A stretch of DNA of 64,000 nucleotides. It comes from Rhizomys pruinosus (taxonomy: Eukaryota; Chordata; Mammalia; Rodentia; Spalacidae). The notes below the pieces were generated by a model. That model ran no database searches. It worked only from the letters and a program-made list of their open reading frames with translations, and was not told where the DNA came from. The stretch lies in assembly GCA_009823505.1 (NCBI GenBank), contig VZQC01006250.1, positions 2,260,512-2,324,511 on the forward strand, in the 5' to 3' direction. This document shows, in pieces, positions 52,406-64,000 of this stretch. The position numbers and the translations under genes were made by a program. Position 1 is the first letter of the stretch. Each line of letters begins with the position of its first letter.

Positions 52406-55400
52406 ACTCCATCATTCTCTAAACAAAGGTTTTTAAAAACTTCAAATCTTTGAAGAAAAAAAAACTGGCAAAAGAGCATCTTTAAAGATAGCTATTATAA
52501 AGGGCCTAGTTCAAAAAAATCTACCTCCTAAGGTAATAGCTTACATATTTCAATACATCTTGCTTTACATTCCTATTTTGGCTTAACAATTTTTTAAAAT
52601 ATAACTTTAACTGAATTTTTGTGGATTTGATAAAATACATCTTAATCATACTTAGCCCCTGCTGCCCTGTATGCACATCCCCATATCCCACTGACAGCAC
52701 TTTCTGCATTTTGTCATATATGTTAAGGCCTACTAAGTCAAGTTTGTATACCTGGATGTCCCTCATTGAGTTGATCAACTAAGCTTGTTCAGCCTATCTA
52801 GCATCACTCCTTTAAAGATCAACTCTCCTTCACCTAGCAGTGATCAGCTGTCAATAGTTCCTTGCCAAAGTTGTGGCCTCCTGCCCATTTCCCCAGTTCT
52901 ATGCTAGTTTTTGTCTGACTGAATTTATATGGGTCTTGTGCATGTTGTCAATACTACTATTTCACCTGAGTAAGGTCCCAGGAATCTTTAAGACTCTGTT
53001 TCCTTATAGTCATGCACTTCCTCTCATAGCTCTTACAATTTTTCCACCCTCTCTTCTATAATGGTCCCCTGCTGGAGAAGTAATAGATCTTAGAGAAAGC
53101 CCTAAGCCTGTCACATCCCTAGACAAACGTAATTTCTTACTATATGCTAAACATGGATCCTTATATTTATAGACAAGTATACCAGTAACCACTCATCAAA
53201 AAAGCTTCTTTTCCAACAGACAGAGGCTATTAAGAGTTCCACAACTGGTCACACAAAGAGAATAACTGTCTGTGAGATATCTAACTCTAAGAGACACATC
53301 TACAATGGAACCTCTATGGCTCACAGAACATAGTGGAATGGGGTAGACAGAATACTAAGCATCTCTTAACTCTCAACCAGCCAAGCTTCCTCATGTAATA
53401 GAGGGCAGTGAACATAAAAGGCCACAACTATCCAAAGTGTAGAGAAAAAGAGACTGCACAGTATGGGTCCCTGGACAGGATTCCTATATTAAACTTTTAA
53501 TAAATTTATACTTCTATCCTATAACCAATAGAATATAAGAAATATAAGTGTAAAAGTACTTCAAATGCTTTGCAGATAGTACTGAGTTAATGTCTCTATG
53601 GCCTTTCAAATTAGCAAGTCTTTTATAAGGTACAAGATCAATAATAAAATTACAAAGTTAACTCTAGAAAAAAAAAATACTTCTATCCAAGCCAAAAGTC
53701 TCATTCTTTTTAGAATAATTAGTAACCATTAGCTTGTATAGCACAGAAAATGGATATAGAACTTCCTTCAGGAGAAAAAGAAGCACAGACAAGATCACGT
53801 AATTGAAGTTAAATATGTTTCAAGTTTCTTAGTAGAAAAAAGGGAAACAGAGTTATATCCAAAATCATTTATCCTCTGTGATTATCACATCTACCAGAAC
53901 TCTAAAATCAGTTTCACTGGACTCTCATTTATGCTTTATAATAGGAAAAAATGACACATTTCCAAATTTAATTATCCAAAACAAAAATTCCTAGGATACC
54001 CCATGTAATTTTGAGTGGACTGAACAATACATCTTAGCCACTCAGGACAAAAGGTCATTTGGAAGGGATGTGCCTTTAAGGGCTTACAAAGGCTTAGTCT
54101 CGAATCCTGTAATGAAAGAGGAAGCACATCTCAGTGGAGGAAGGATGCCCACTTTAAATAAGGAAATGGGTCTGCAGGATGCACACACGCTGCTTTCTGT
54201 CAACGATAAGCAGTCCACAAAACCAGTTCAGACTGCTTGAGCTTTCATGTAGAAGACCTGCAGAGCATGTTTAAAATAAACAAAACGACAAGCAATGTGT
54301 CCACTTGCTGTTTTATTAAATGATTTATGCCTTCATAACAGGGGCTAGTAAATACTAAGGACTATATTCCAGTTAAGAGCTGTAATTACTGGTGTGATGA
54401 CTGTATGCCAGGATCAATGCCAATAATGTTTTGGAGAGAGGCATACTTTAAAGGTTTATGAGGATAATTATACAAGATAAATGGCTTTTCTGTGAGAGAT
54501 TTTTTTTTAACCAGAGACAATGAGAAGGCAGAGATTTCTTATGACTTTTACCCTAATTTAAAAAAAAATATTTTATTAACTACATTTGTTAACTATAAAA
54601 TATTTTGTTAAAGTTTGAGACTTAGAAGAAATCTGATATCTAAACAAATATTAATTTAATTTTGGCAATCACAATTTGGCTTCTTTTATCTCTATGTCTC
54701 TGAATCTCTTCCTCTTAAATACACATACACAATCTACTCAGGTATTTTTCAACATAATAAATTCTAATCTTTATTTAATTACTCTGAAGATGACTATCCA
54801 ATCTATCAACCTGTCTTGCCTCAGAGTCACCTCGTTTCCTCTTACTGCTCAACTAAAGATGTACAAAAAAAAGTAAATTATAGGCCTAGCAAAAACCCAC
54901 TAGAAACTTTGTGGGGAATTAGTAACTCCCAAGAACTGCCTCTGATGAATGGACATGGTTTATTACCTCACCAATGCTCCAGTGTAGCCTCTCCTCACAG
55001 TATCAGGAATAAACTCTATAATCCTGGAAGACTATTCATTCTGCAGGACTTATAGTAAGCATGGCTACTGTTATAAAATGATTTTGAGTTGTATTCTGGA
55101 TGGATCTGGGGCCAATCCATGCTGGGTCAGAAAATAGGCTTATATACATGCACAGTGTTTCACTGTGTCACTCCAAAAAGAAAAGACTCATCTTGAAATA
55201 TTTGCCTATAATTTTGATGGCAACATATTTCAAAGAAGCATTAATTTAAATGCAAGTTTAAATGTTATGATTTTTGAATTACATGTGGAGAGTATGTAAA
55301 ATACTATTCTCTATGTGGGGTTGGGGGCTTTTAAGGGGATTTTATTCTGGTCCAGTCACACCTCTATTATAAAACAGATGGCATGGTTTCTCTCAAACCA

Positions 55401-55463
55401 TTCTATGAGATGGCATTGTTATCCTTAGGAGATAACAATGACAGTGTGCTATGAGGACATTAT
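52406..55463. other. Repeat-poor 3 kb stretch
   Basis: I recognise no SINE, L1 or LTR here. Short open frames lack domain signatures. The segment at 54180-54500 is AT-rich but not simple sequence, and might be conserved non-coding DNA. I cannot test that from sequence alone. Confidence 0.5.
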
Positions 55464-55475
55464 AAACAGGTATCT

Positions 55476-55703
55476 GGGGGCTAGAGAAATGGCTAAGCAG
55501 TTAAGAACACTGGTTGTTCTTGCAAAGGACTTGGGTTCGATTCCCAGCACCCACATGCTGCTAACAACCATCCATAACTACAATTCCAGGGGAATCCAAG
55601 GCCCTCTTCTGACCTCTGTGTGCACTGCACAAAACGGAACACAGGTGCACTTAACATGCATGCAGGCAATAAATTCACGCACATAAAATTAAAAAAAAAA
55701 AAA
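55476..55703 (+). mobile_element. B2 SINE with TSD
   Basis: The head 'ctagagaaatggctaagcag' and body 'acaattccaggggaatcc' end in a poly-A tail. The flanks share 'aaacaggta'. It has a single 17-nt unit. Confidence 0.95.
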
Positions 55704-55884
55704 AAACAGGTAGCCAGGCCTGTGTGGGATAGGAGGATGCATTCATGAACATCTACACACACCCATGTCACTCCCTTAATATTCTCTGCACATGGGCCAT
55801 AGGCTCTCTCTGGGGGATGCTGTCTGTGTCTTCCATGAGGGCCAAAAAGCATTTGGTCTGGACTTCTTTAAAAGATTATTTCAA

Positions 55885-56044
55885 CAGCCAGGCGTGGTGG
55901 CGCGCACCTTTTAATCCCAGCACTCGAGAGACAGAGTCAGGCGGATCTCTGTGAGTTCAAGGCCAGCCTGGTCTATAGAGCAAGCTCCAGGACAGCTGGG
56001 ACTAAAGGGAGACCCTGCCTCAAAAAGACCAAAAAAACGAAAAA
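55885..56044 (+). mobile_element. B1 SINE with TSD
   Basis: A complete B1 starting 'agccaggcgtggtggcgcgc'. The TSD 'aaaagattatttcaa' is at about 55870 and 56048. Confidence 0.97.
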
Positions 56045-56061
56045 AACTAAAAGATTATTTC

Positions 56062-57007
56062 AAATTAGAAAGTAAACAAGACTAAATGTATAATCACATT
56101 TTGTTAAAATATGCTGAGAATGCAGCACAGGAAAATCAGAGGATGGAATAACCGAGACATGTGCTCATTTGGTACTTAACGGAGCACCTGAAGGATATTT
56201 TGCAATTCTTACTTCACCACCTAGACTTTGTGGGAAATGGTTAAGAGAGGTACACAATTTCAAGTGTTACAATTTCTACTTTAAATGGACCTTGCTCCAT
56301 ATATAAAATGAATATAAAATGGCTTCTTATCTAAAATTTCCTAAGGATTTGCAGCAAACAGTTTGTACAACTGACTTGACCACTATAAGTCTGAAGGCTC
56401 AAACTCCTCTCTGGGGATCAATGACATGTACGCAGAAAAGAATTTATAAGACTCACTATAACAGTTCCTTTGGAACTATTACTTTCTAATGGTGAAGGTA
56501 ATATATATCTTTTAAAAATAGTACACTTGCCAAAATTCGTACTGGCTCCAAACAAGGCAGTATGCATTAGACAAACATAGTAAAACTACTATAAAGTGGC
56601 TCAATAAAATGTGAACATATTACAGGTCAAAGCACATGGCTGGGAGATGTAGTATTAAATAGCCCATGTTTTACTAAATGTGAAACGTACAGGTCATGAG
56701 TATTATCCTTATGACTCAGCTCCAATACACTAACAAAGATTTTCTCCAATTGCTTTATTTTAAACAAAATCAATTATTACTGTGTCAACTCTCTCACAGG
56801 TAAAAATGATCATAATACTCTCTATGTCAGAGTCAAAAATTCAAATGCCTATAGGGGCAAGCATGCAACGTCAGTAAGTAAAGCAGACCAGGTGCAGGCT
56901 ATGCTGAACTCAATGCCCTCAGGCATTAATGTGCAAAAAGGAACCCCTGTTAAAATGCATCTCCTGATATAGCAGATGTGAGTAAAGCTCACAACTTAGC
57001 ATTTATT
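56062..57007. other. No recognisable feature
   Basis: No repeat or coding signal recognised. Confidence 0.4.
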
Positions 57008-57246
57008 TTTTAAGTCTTTTTTACTATTTTTATTTTATGTGTATGAATACATTGCCTACATGCCTGCATGTGTGTATGTGCATCCATATCATGCAATGCC
57101 CAAAGAAATCATAGGAGGGCACTGTATTCCCCTGGAATTGGAGTTACAGACGGTTATGAGCCACCATGTAGGTGCTGGGGGAATCAAACACTGTTCCACT
57201 GCAAAGGAGCCAGTGCTCTTAAGTGCTGAGCCATATCTCCAGCCCC
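57008..57246 (-). mobile_element. B2 SINE with TSD, older form
   Basis: A reversed B2 from 'tatgtgtatgaatacattgc' to 'ccatatctccagcccc'. The flanks share 'ttagcattta' (about 56996 and 57252). Confidence 0.94.
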
Positions 57247-58554
57247 ACAAGTTAGCATTTATAACCAACTCTTCAGAGAAACAGAGAACAAGAAAGCCTC
57301 TCCCTCTCCATAAACACCTGCTCACAGAAGGCCACCAGACGTCACAGCTAACTCACTCATTCCATCTCCCAGCATTATCTATATTCAAGGAATTATAGAG
57401 ACTGAAGCTACATTACTGAACTAAACAAACAAAGATACTTGCCCTACTAGATTTAACAGGGGAGAATGACACCAGGGTAAACAAGTGAAGGGTTTAGCTT
57501 AGTGGTGAATATCTGGTTGGGGGCAGCAGGGCGGGGGGCAGGGAGCATGAAGGGCAGCAAAAATTTATATAAGATGGCCAGAGACAGGCTCCCTGGAAAT
57601 ATGGCAGTAGAGTACCTTGAAAAATATGAGAAAGCAATTAGGACATCTAGGAAAAGAACAAAGAAAGTTGAGGTACAAAACAAAACTGGGGGTGCTCATA
57701 GACTGGCAGAAAGGCCAGGTGAGCAAGCAGGAAGGCTTGTTGCAAGGACAATACAGCACTCATAGACTTCATAGGCACCCTTTTCCTTTCTGAACAATCA
57801 GCCTTTACTGGGCTCTGTACAGTTTAGAAACTGATTAGCATCTTAATGAAATGCTTTATGAATAAATTATGTCAGTTTATTACTGGCTAATTTATTCTGT
57901 TAAACAACACTGAAAGTATATAATTGTAGGGCTGGGGATAAAAGGAAGTATATGTGGTTAGGATATGCAAGGCTCTCAAATGGAGGAAGGGAAGGAACAC
58001 AAGAATGAGAATGTAATTGATAGAATGTTTACTGAAAATACACATATACAAAGAACCATAATGAGCAAGCACAGATGACAAATGTGAGAACAAAAGGTGA
58101 ATAAAATCTCAGCAAAGACAGCATTCAGGTGTTCTTCACCTCTGATTTGGTGACACCAGTCTGTCATCTGGAAGGCAACCCAAGGAACCATTTTCTAGTG
58201 CTGGTGATGTCCAGGACACATCCATATAGCAATGACTCTGAATCTCAGTGATGGAGGTGAAGCATATAAAAAGAAAGTGACCCTGGCTAAGGATGCAATA
58301 AGAGATAGTAAACCTAATTTACTTTTTACCCTTCTGGTGTGGAATCCTGTATAGCTAGAAATGAATGGGCCAAATCTGTGCCTCTCCCTGGGATGTCCAT
58401 AGACATAGAAGTCATCTTCTCCTTGGCACCATCTCACTTTGCTATATTTTACCACTTCCTTACTCTCTTCCTTATTAATATTAATTGTATTTTCTCTTGG
58501 CTTATTATATCTTCATAATCATTGCCTCTAGTCATTTTTAAATAAGGCCTGAAA
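57247..58554. other. No recognisable feature
   Basis: About 1.3 kb with no repeat family or convincing exon. Frames at 57502-57765 and 58195-58455 have no recognised similarity. Confidence 0.4.
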
Positions 58555-58735
58555 TCCATTCATTCATTAAAAATATGCTATGTGCTTAATAGGTATTATT
58601 TTTAGTTAATGGATACATAAATACATTATACACACACACACACACACACACATATGAACAAAAAAGTTCCTTCCCTTAAAAAGTTTATAAACATTAAAAT
58701 ACAGACATAGGCAAGGAAGGGAACTTGCTCACAGA
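58555..58735 (+). mobile_element. Ancient mammal-wide repeat with (CA)n
   Basis: 'tgctatgtgcttaatagg' and 'gttccttcccttaaaaagtt' follow the same order as the relic at 16135. A short CA array (58630-58652) lies inside. The family is uncertain. Confidence 0.45.
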
Positions 58736-58854
58736 ATCTGACTTAGCCAACAGTATAGTTAGCAGTAGAACACCTTCACTTCTTACCACAAGACTTCTCA
58801 TTCACAGCTGATATATTTTCCTCAAAGTCATAGTATAAAACTTAATGCAAACCG

Positions 58855-59036
58855 CCAGGCATGGTGGCATCCTCCTTTAATTCCAGGACTCCAGAGGCAG
58901 AGTCAGGTGGATCTCTGTGAGTTCTGTGAATTCAAGGCCAGCCTGGTTTACATAGGGAGTTCCAGGCCAGCTGGGGCTACAGGGAGACCCTGTCTCAAAA
59001 AATACCCCCAACAAAAAAAAAAAAAAAAAAAAAAAA
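58855..59036 (+). mobile_element. B1 SINE
   Basis: A full B1 ('ccaggcatggtggcatcctc' to 'agaccctgtctcaaaa') with a small internal repeat of 'gagttctgtgaattc' and a long A-tail. Confidence 0.93.
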
Positions 59037-59762
59037 CCTCAATTCAAACCATATTTATAGTGATATAATATCATTTCTTTCATTGAATTCCTACAAAGTC
59101 CCGATTTTTGTAGAGCTGTTACCACAATAAAAAAAAAAATTTTTTTTAACACCAATCTGGGATTTCTTAAATCTAATTTTTAAGAATTCTAAGTTACAAA
59201 TCATTTAAAAACTAAATAAGATAAAACAATGGTTAAGTTAACTTATAGGTATTTATTCAAATGGAAATGTATATTAAATTATGTGAACAGCTGAATGAAT
59301 TATGATTCAGGAAAAGACAGGTATTTACAACTAGAGTATTTTCCATTCCGGGATTATTTTGATATTCATTTTCTACATTTGTCGTTTGAGCCATATGGAC
59401 AATGGAATAATTACATAATTATTGAATCAATAACTCAATGTTTCATTAATGAATGGATAATAATTGCTGAGATGGTAAAACCCAATCACACCATCAACAG
59501 TACAGTAATTCCTAATATATTGTGTTATACTACATGTAAACTGATAAAGAGGAACAATGATTCTTTCAAAACTATTATATTATTTGATTACAAGGCAACT
59601 TAATTCTTTTTATTCTAGACCCCAAGGAAACCTTTCAGATTTTGTGCAAAAGCCATACATTTACAGTGGTAAGGTATAAAGCAAATCTTTTACTAATAGC
59701 TTTCTCTGATCTTTAATCTTTTACTCCTCAAGGCAAACCAAAATGCTTTCAGGTTATAAGGT
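59037..59762. other. No recognisable feature
   Basis: AT-rich. A 102-codon frame (59295-59603) has no recognised motif. Confidence 0.4.
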
Positions 59763-61577
59763 GTGGAGGTTTGAATGAGGGGCTAGAAAAGTTGTTGACT
59801 ACTATAAAGCAGAGCTTAATGGGCCATTATAGTAGAAGCCTGGAAGAAAGCACTGCTGCAAAAAAAAATGTAGTTCCAAAGGAAAATAAGACTTAGGCAG
59901 CAACTGGAATATTTTGGCAGAGTCTAGACACACTTTGCCCACAGCCCAAGTGCTTGCCTGATGCTAAGTTGAAAAGCAATGGACTAGGGGCTGGAGAGAT
60001 AGCCTAGCAGTTAAGGGCACTGACTGCTCTTGCAAAGGACCTGGGTTCGGTCCCCAGCACCCACATGGCGGCTGAAAACCGTCTTTAACTCCAGTTCCAG
60101 GGGAATCTGACACCCTCTTCTGACCTCCTCAGCATTGCACGACACGGGTGCACAGACCTACATGCAGACAGTACATTCGTACACATACAAGAATAAATAA
60201 AAAAATAAAAAAAAGGAATGGACTAATGTCTTTGGCAGCGGATATTTCAAGACAGCCTAATGTAAAAATGGTGGTGTGGCTATTAATGGTGAATATTGTG
60301 CAGATCTACAGTGAAAAAAGAGCAGATGGGGCAGAAAGAAATGCAGAATGTACAGTTTGGATCTGAAAAGTGTACTAGGAAGATTAAAGGAGGGGCCTAG
60401 CATTTACAAATAAACAATGGAAAAAGTGAGATTAAAGTGATTAAGGAGAGGCCTCAAGTAAACAACAGAAACTGTACCTTCAGGGCAAGACCACACCCAG
60501 CTAATCCTCCAAATTTTGAAAGGAAAATAATAAAAGGGTTTTTTGCTCCAACAAGTCCATGGCAGAGAAAAATTGCAAATGTGGTGAAATAGGCCAGGGT
60601 CCATCCCAAACTTGCAGCCAAACTCGGGAGTTTCATTCATGTGGTGCTGGCTTTAGAGGATGAAGTTTGCAAGAGTGAAGGGGTCATCATTTCTTCCTCC
60701 ACAGTTTCAGAGAGGTGCAGAGGCCAGGCAGAGTGCAGCAGGGGCATCCCTGAATAAAGAAGGCCCTGAGAACCCACTGTGAGTGTGAAGCCTGGTTGGC
60801 AATGGAGACCCCAAGAAGACATTTGAGATGCTAGAGCTGTGAGATATTTTCCAAGCAGAGCTGCATACAAGGAGTGTACCAGCCTAAGAAAGAGATGTAT
60901 GTTGCAAGCAAAGCTGGAAGAGCTGAGCCCTTTGGATGTAAAGTCCCAGAAGCTGCATATGGAGCTACTGGACTTGGTGTTTGCCCTGCTGGTTTTCAGT
61001 CTTGTTTTGGTCCAGTATTTCCTCACTATGCCTCTATTTGTCCCTTTTGGAATGGGAATGTGTATTTGGTTCCACTGTATGCTGGGAGTATGTAATTTGT
61101 CTTGATTTTACAGAAGGTTACGGATAAGAGATTGGCCTGGGTCTCAGAAGAGACTTTGGACTGTAGACTTTTGAATGGAATTGAGTCTGGTAAAGACTAT
61201 GGGGACTTTTAAGGTTGGACTAAATGCATTTTGCACTTTATATGGTCATGAGCCTATGGGGGCCAGGAGTGGAATGTGGTGGTTTGAATGAGAGCGTCCC
61301 CCCGGACAGGCTTTAAGTATTCAGATATTTTGTCCCCAGTTGGTGGCACTGTTCTGGAAGGTCTTAGAAGGTGTGGCCATGCTGGAGGAAGTACGTCATT
61401 GGGGGCAGTTGGACTTAGTGAGTTTAACAAGCCTTGTGGTCTCCAGTCTCTCTCTCTTGACTTCCTGTACTCACTGGGAGATGTGAACCTAGGCTTTTTG
61501 CTCCAGCCCCAGCCACCATGCCTCCTGCCACAATGGACTCTAATTCCCTGGAATGGTCAATCGTAAGCTCAAATAAG
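59763..61577 (+). mobile_element. ERVL-MaLR element: internal part and 3' LTR
   Basis: The 3' internal part (about 60640-61277) follows the MaLR order known from primate THE1/MST elements: 'cccttttggaatgggaatgt', 'gtatgtaatttgtcttgatt', 'cagaagagactttggactgt' and 'gggggccaggagtggaatg'. The 3' LTR begins at about 61278 ('tggtggtttgaatgagagc') and includes 'gttggtggcactgttctgg' before being cut by a B2. The part before 60640 is less certain, though it starts with a similar 'gtggaggtttgaatgag'. MaLR internals encode no functional pol. Frames seen here are not genes. Confidence 0.75.
59990..60213 (+). mobile_element. B2 SINE with TSD, inside MaLR
   Basis: A complete B2 with one 17-nt unit. 'aatggacta' flanks it on both sides. 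Confidence 0.95.
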
Positions 61578-61846
61578 CTCTTCCTTTTTTTTTTTTTTAA
61601 TTTTTTTTTATTAATTTTATTTATTTCTGTATGTGTATGAATGTACTGTCTGCATGCAAGTTTGTGCACCCGTGTCTTTCAATGCCGCGGAGGTCAGAAG
61701 AGGGCGTCGGATTCCCCTGGAACTGGAGTTCTCCTGGAATTGGAGTTTCAGACGGTTCTCCGCCGCCATGTGGGTGCTGGGGATTGAACCCGGGTCCTCT
61801 GTAAGAGCGGTCGGCACTCTTAACCGCTAGGCCATCTCTCCAGCCC
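61578..61846 (-). mobile_element. Young B2 SINE cutting the MaLR LTR
   Basis: A reversed full-length B2 of the duplicated-module type with a long T-rich tail. The LTR does not visibly resume after it, so either the LTR was already truncated or the insertion came with a deletion. Confidence 0.95.
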
Positions 61847-61921
61847 TAAAATATATTTAAATAAATAGCCCAATGTTTGTGTAAGAATTTATAGCCCCCA
61901 GACACATTTCTACTCAGTCAT

Positions 61922-62060
61922 GGTAGTTGATACATATAATTCCAGCACTCAGGAGAGTAATGCAGCTGGAATCCCCTGGGTCCAAGACCAGTATGAGCCA
62001 CAAATGAGTTCTAGGCTGGCCTGGGCTATAGAGTAATACCCTACCTCAGCACTCCCTCCC
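61922..62060 (+). mobile_element. Old B1-like SINE
   Basis: 'tcatggtagttgatacatat', 'aattccagcactcaggagag' and 'ggctggcctgggctatagag' follow B1 order with many changes. Confidence 0.7.
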
Positions 62061-63040
62061 AAAATAAAACTGGAAAAAAAAAATTCAATAAGAATGGAGT
62101 ATTGACTTTTAATGCCGGCAAATGTTTTCTGTTCAGACAGTAAATATTTTGAGCTTTTCAGGATCATATACCATCTTTGGTTTTGCTTTTTATTACAACT
62201 CTTTAAAAATTTAACAACTGTCATTCACAACAGATTATAAATGGTACGATTTCATTAATATATGTTGTCTCTACATACAAGACTCACAAATTTTCCATTA
62301 CCATCCCCAGGCTGCATGTAGACTTGCAGGCTACTTGCATGCCATTCCTGGAGTGGCCTGGAGTACCTACAAAACTCTCAGGTCAAAACTATTATCAAAA
62401 AATATTAAGATACAATTTGCCTTCTGGGGGATGACAGGGGTTAAACCAAGGGCCTATAACATGCTAACCACATGCTTGCCACCAGGCTATATCTCTAAGA
62501 CCACTAGGACCACGTCTGTCTTTTTCATCTTTATATTCTCACATGTAAATAGTGAGACTTTTCACAGCCTATGTAATATATGATAAAGAAAGAGACCAAA
62601 TTCAGAAACAGGTATGAAAACACAGCCAATCTTTTCTCCTGAATAGAAGTTGAGTATAGGGTCTAGGATGATACACCCACTTTGATTATATAAGGCCAAG
62701 AGTATGGGCTGGTGGCTGAGAAGAAAGCAGCCCCTGACAGCTTCGTGGTACCCGCTAACATCTTCACTCTGCCCCTCTAGACTTTCTGCTATATGACAAT
62801 ATTTAAACTGTATTCAGGAGTCTATGATATGTAACTGAATAAAATCCCTTACTTACATAGCACTGAATCATTCCAGAGTTCTTATGAAGACTACATCTGT
62901 GATTGTTATCTTCTCTCAGGTACCAGCTTGCAGGCTGGAGGATATAGAGGACTCAATGGTGAAACACCACTGTTAAGCAAAGGCTCTCTCCTCCTGAGCA
63001 AAGGCTTCTCTGACTAGTGCCTTTGAAAACATCACTTGGC
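62061..63040. other. No recognisable feature
   Basis: No repeat family or exon recognised. Confidence 0.4.
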
Positions 63041-63262
63041 CTGGAGAGATGGCCTAGCGGTTAAGAGCGCCAGAGGACCCGGGTTCAATCCCCAGCACCA
63101 ACATGGTGGCCAAGAACCATCTGAAACTCCAATTCCAGGAGAACTCCAGTTCCAGGGGAATCTGACACCCTCTTCTGACTTCTGCGGCATTGCACGACAC
63201 GGGTGCACAAACTTGCATGCAGACAGTACATTCGTACACATAGAAAATAAAAAAAAAAAAAG
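63041..63262 (+). mobile_element. Young B2 SINE with anticodon-arm deletion
   Basis: Duplicated-module type. About 12 nt are missing in the tRNA-like head ('agcgccagagg' where other copies have the extra 'gaccgctcttgc'). This shortens the A-to-B-box spacing. Confidence 0.93.
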
Positions 63263-63275
63263 AGAGAAGTAGTTG

Positions 63276-63500
63276 AGGCTGGAGAGATGGCTCAGCAGTT
63301 AAGAGCACTGGCTGCTCTTCCAGAGGACCCAGGGGCAATTCCCAGTCCCCACATAGCATCTAACAACCATCTGTAACTCCAGTTCAAGGGGGTACGATGC
63401 CCTCCTCTGACATCCATGGGCACTGCATAACATGGGTGCACCTAACTACATGCAGGCAGTACAGTCAAACACACAAAAGTAAAAAATTTGTTTAAAAAAG
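63276..63500 (+). mobile_element. Older B2 SINE, head-to-tail with the previous
   Basis: 'ggctggagagatggctcagc', 'gtaactccagttcaaggggg' and an A/T-rich end. It lies about 13 bp downstream of the A-tail of the younger B2. Confidence 0.94.
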
Positions 63501-63504
63501 AGGT

Positions 63505-64000
63505 GTAATAGTTACATTTTTGTTGCTATAACAAAATGCCATGACCAGCCAGGTGTGGTGGCACACGCCTTTAATTCTAGTATTCTGGAGGCAGAGGCAG
63601 GCAGATCTTTGTGAGTTCAAGGCCAGCCTGGTCTACAGAGTGAGTTCCAAGACAGGGAGAACCTGTCTCAAAAAGACAAAAAAAAAAAAATACCATGACC
63701 AGAAACACTTAAAGGAAAAAAGGGTTTCTTTTAGCTTTCAGATCCAGAGGATAGAGTCCATGGCTGGAGGGCATAGCATGGAGACAGGTGCATGAAACAG
63801 ATCAGACTTTATCCTCACACAGGAAGCAGAGTAATGGAGAGGAAGAAGAGGCCAGACTATAAGCCCTCAAAGCCCGCCCCCAGTGTCATATTTCCACTGG
63901 TAAGGCTTTACCTCCTATGAGCTCTATAACCTCCCCAAACAGCACCACCAATTGGGAACCAAGGTCAGTACATGAGCCTGGGGGGTGGCGGGGGGGGGGG
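63505..64000 (-). mobile_element. MaLR-type LTR, cut by window end
   Basis: Same antisense order as 51904: 'tttttgttgctataacaaaa', 'gagtccatggctggagggca', 'cccgcccccagtgtcata', 'cagcaccaccaattggga' and 'gtacatgagcctg', then a G-run at the window edge. A B1 is inserted near its start. Confidence 0.75.
63549..63690 (+). mobile_element. B1 SINE with TSD, inside MaLR LTR
   Basis: A complete B1. The flanks share 'ccatgaccag' ('aaatgccatgaccag' before, 'ataccatgaccag' after). Confidence 0.95.

Noticed and set aside
1..64000. CRISPR-like array of spaced repeats
   Set aside because: Repeated units are dispersed SINEs with TSDs and variable orientation. No regular spacer structure exists and the DNA is mammalian.

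Overview
This window looks like nuclear DNA of a muroid rodent from an intergenic or deep-intronic region. The evidence is the repeat content: abundant B1, B2, B3, B4 and ID SINEs, rodent L1 with ORF1 and ORF2 remnants, ERVL-MaLR LTRs, one class I (gammaretrovirus-like) ERV remnant, and a few mammal-wide relics such as a MIR. The B2 tails (ending around 'cgacacgggtgcac' and 'gcagacagtacattc') differ from the tail I know for house mouse and rat B2, so a different muroid is likely. I name no species. I found no functional protein-coding gene, no tRNA or rRNA gene, no CRISPR array and no CpG-island promoter.

Layout. 1-13 kb: scattered SINEs and microsatellites, plus a processed Dnajb6 pseudogene (minus strand, 3331-4176) whose glycine codons have become a GGA/GAA microsatellite. 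13.0-19.5 kb: an old interspersed repeat, then two L1s. The first (13654-15650) keeps promoter-type monomers, ORF1 and the 3' end but lacks nearly all of ORF2. The second (16665-19229) is 5' truncated inside the reverse transcriptase domain and carries a B2 and a B1. 20-25 kb: sequence I cannot name, then a patchwork of B2 fragment, L1 fragment, an A-run containing an N, and a minus-strand ERV gag/pro remnant with a probable LTR. 25-33 kb: B4, B1 and B2 copies, an antisense old L1, and a 2.5 kb stretch without recognisable repeats. 33-38 kb: deeply nested L1s and SINEs. 38-43 kb: SINEs, an LTR-like element inside a B3, and antisense L1 relics. 43.07-49.61 kb: a 2.9 kb segment present twice in direct orientation, with copy 1 ending at an N. 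50-64 kb: three MaLR-type elements, several SINEs, microsatellites and about 3 kb of repeat-poor DNA.

No genes act together here. The biology is the history of retrotransposition: autonomous L1 copies, the SINEs and the pseudogene that L1 machinery mobilises, and LTR relics. Most young B2 copies have clear target-site duplications (TSDs). The best items for follow-up are the duplicated block and the L1/ERV junction (both possibly assembly artefacts, since the only two Ns I saw sit there), the ORF2-deleted L1, a B2 subfamily marked by a 17-nt tandem duplication, a B2-B1 chimera, and a B2 5' fragment flanked by a 20-nt direct repeat. I did not see a convincing new biological system.
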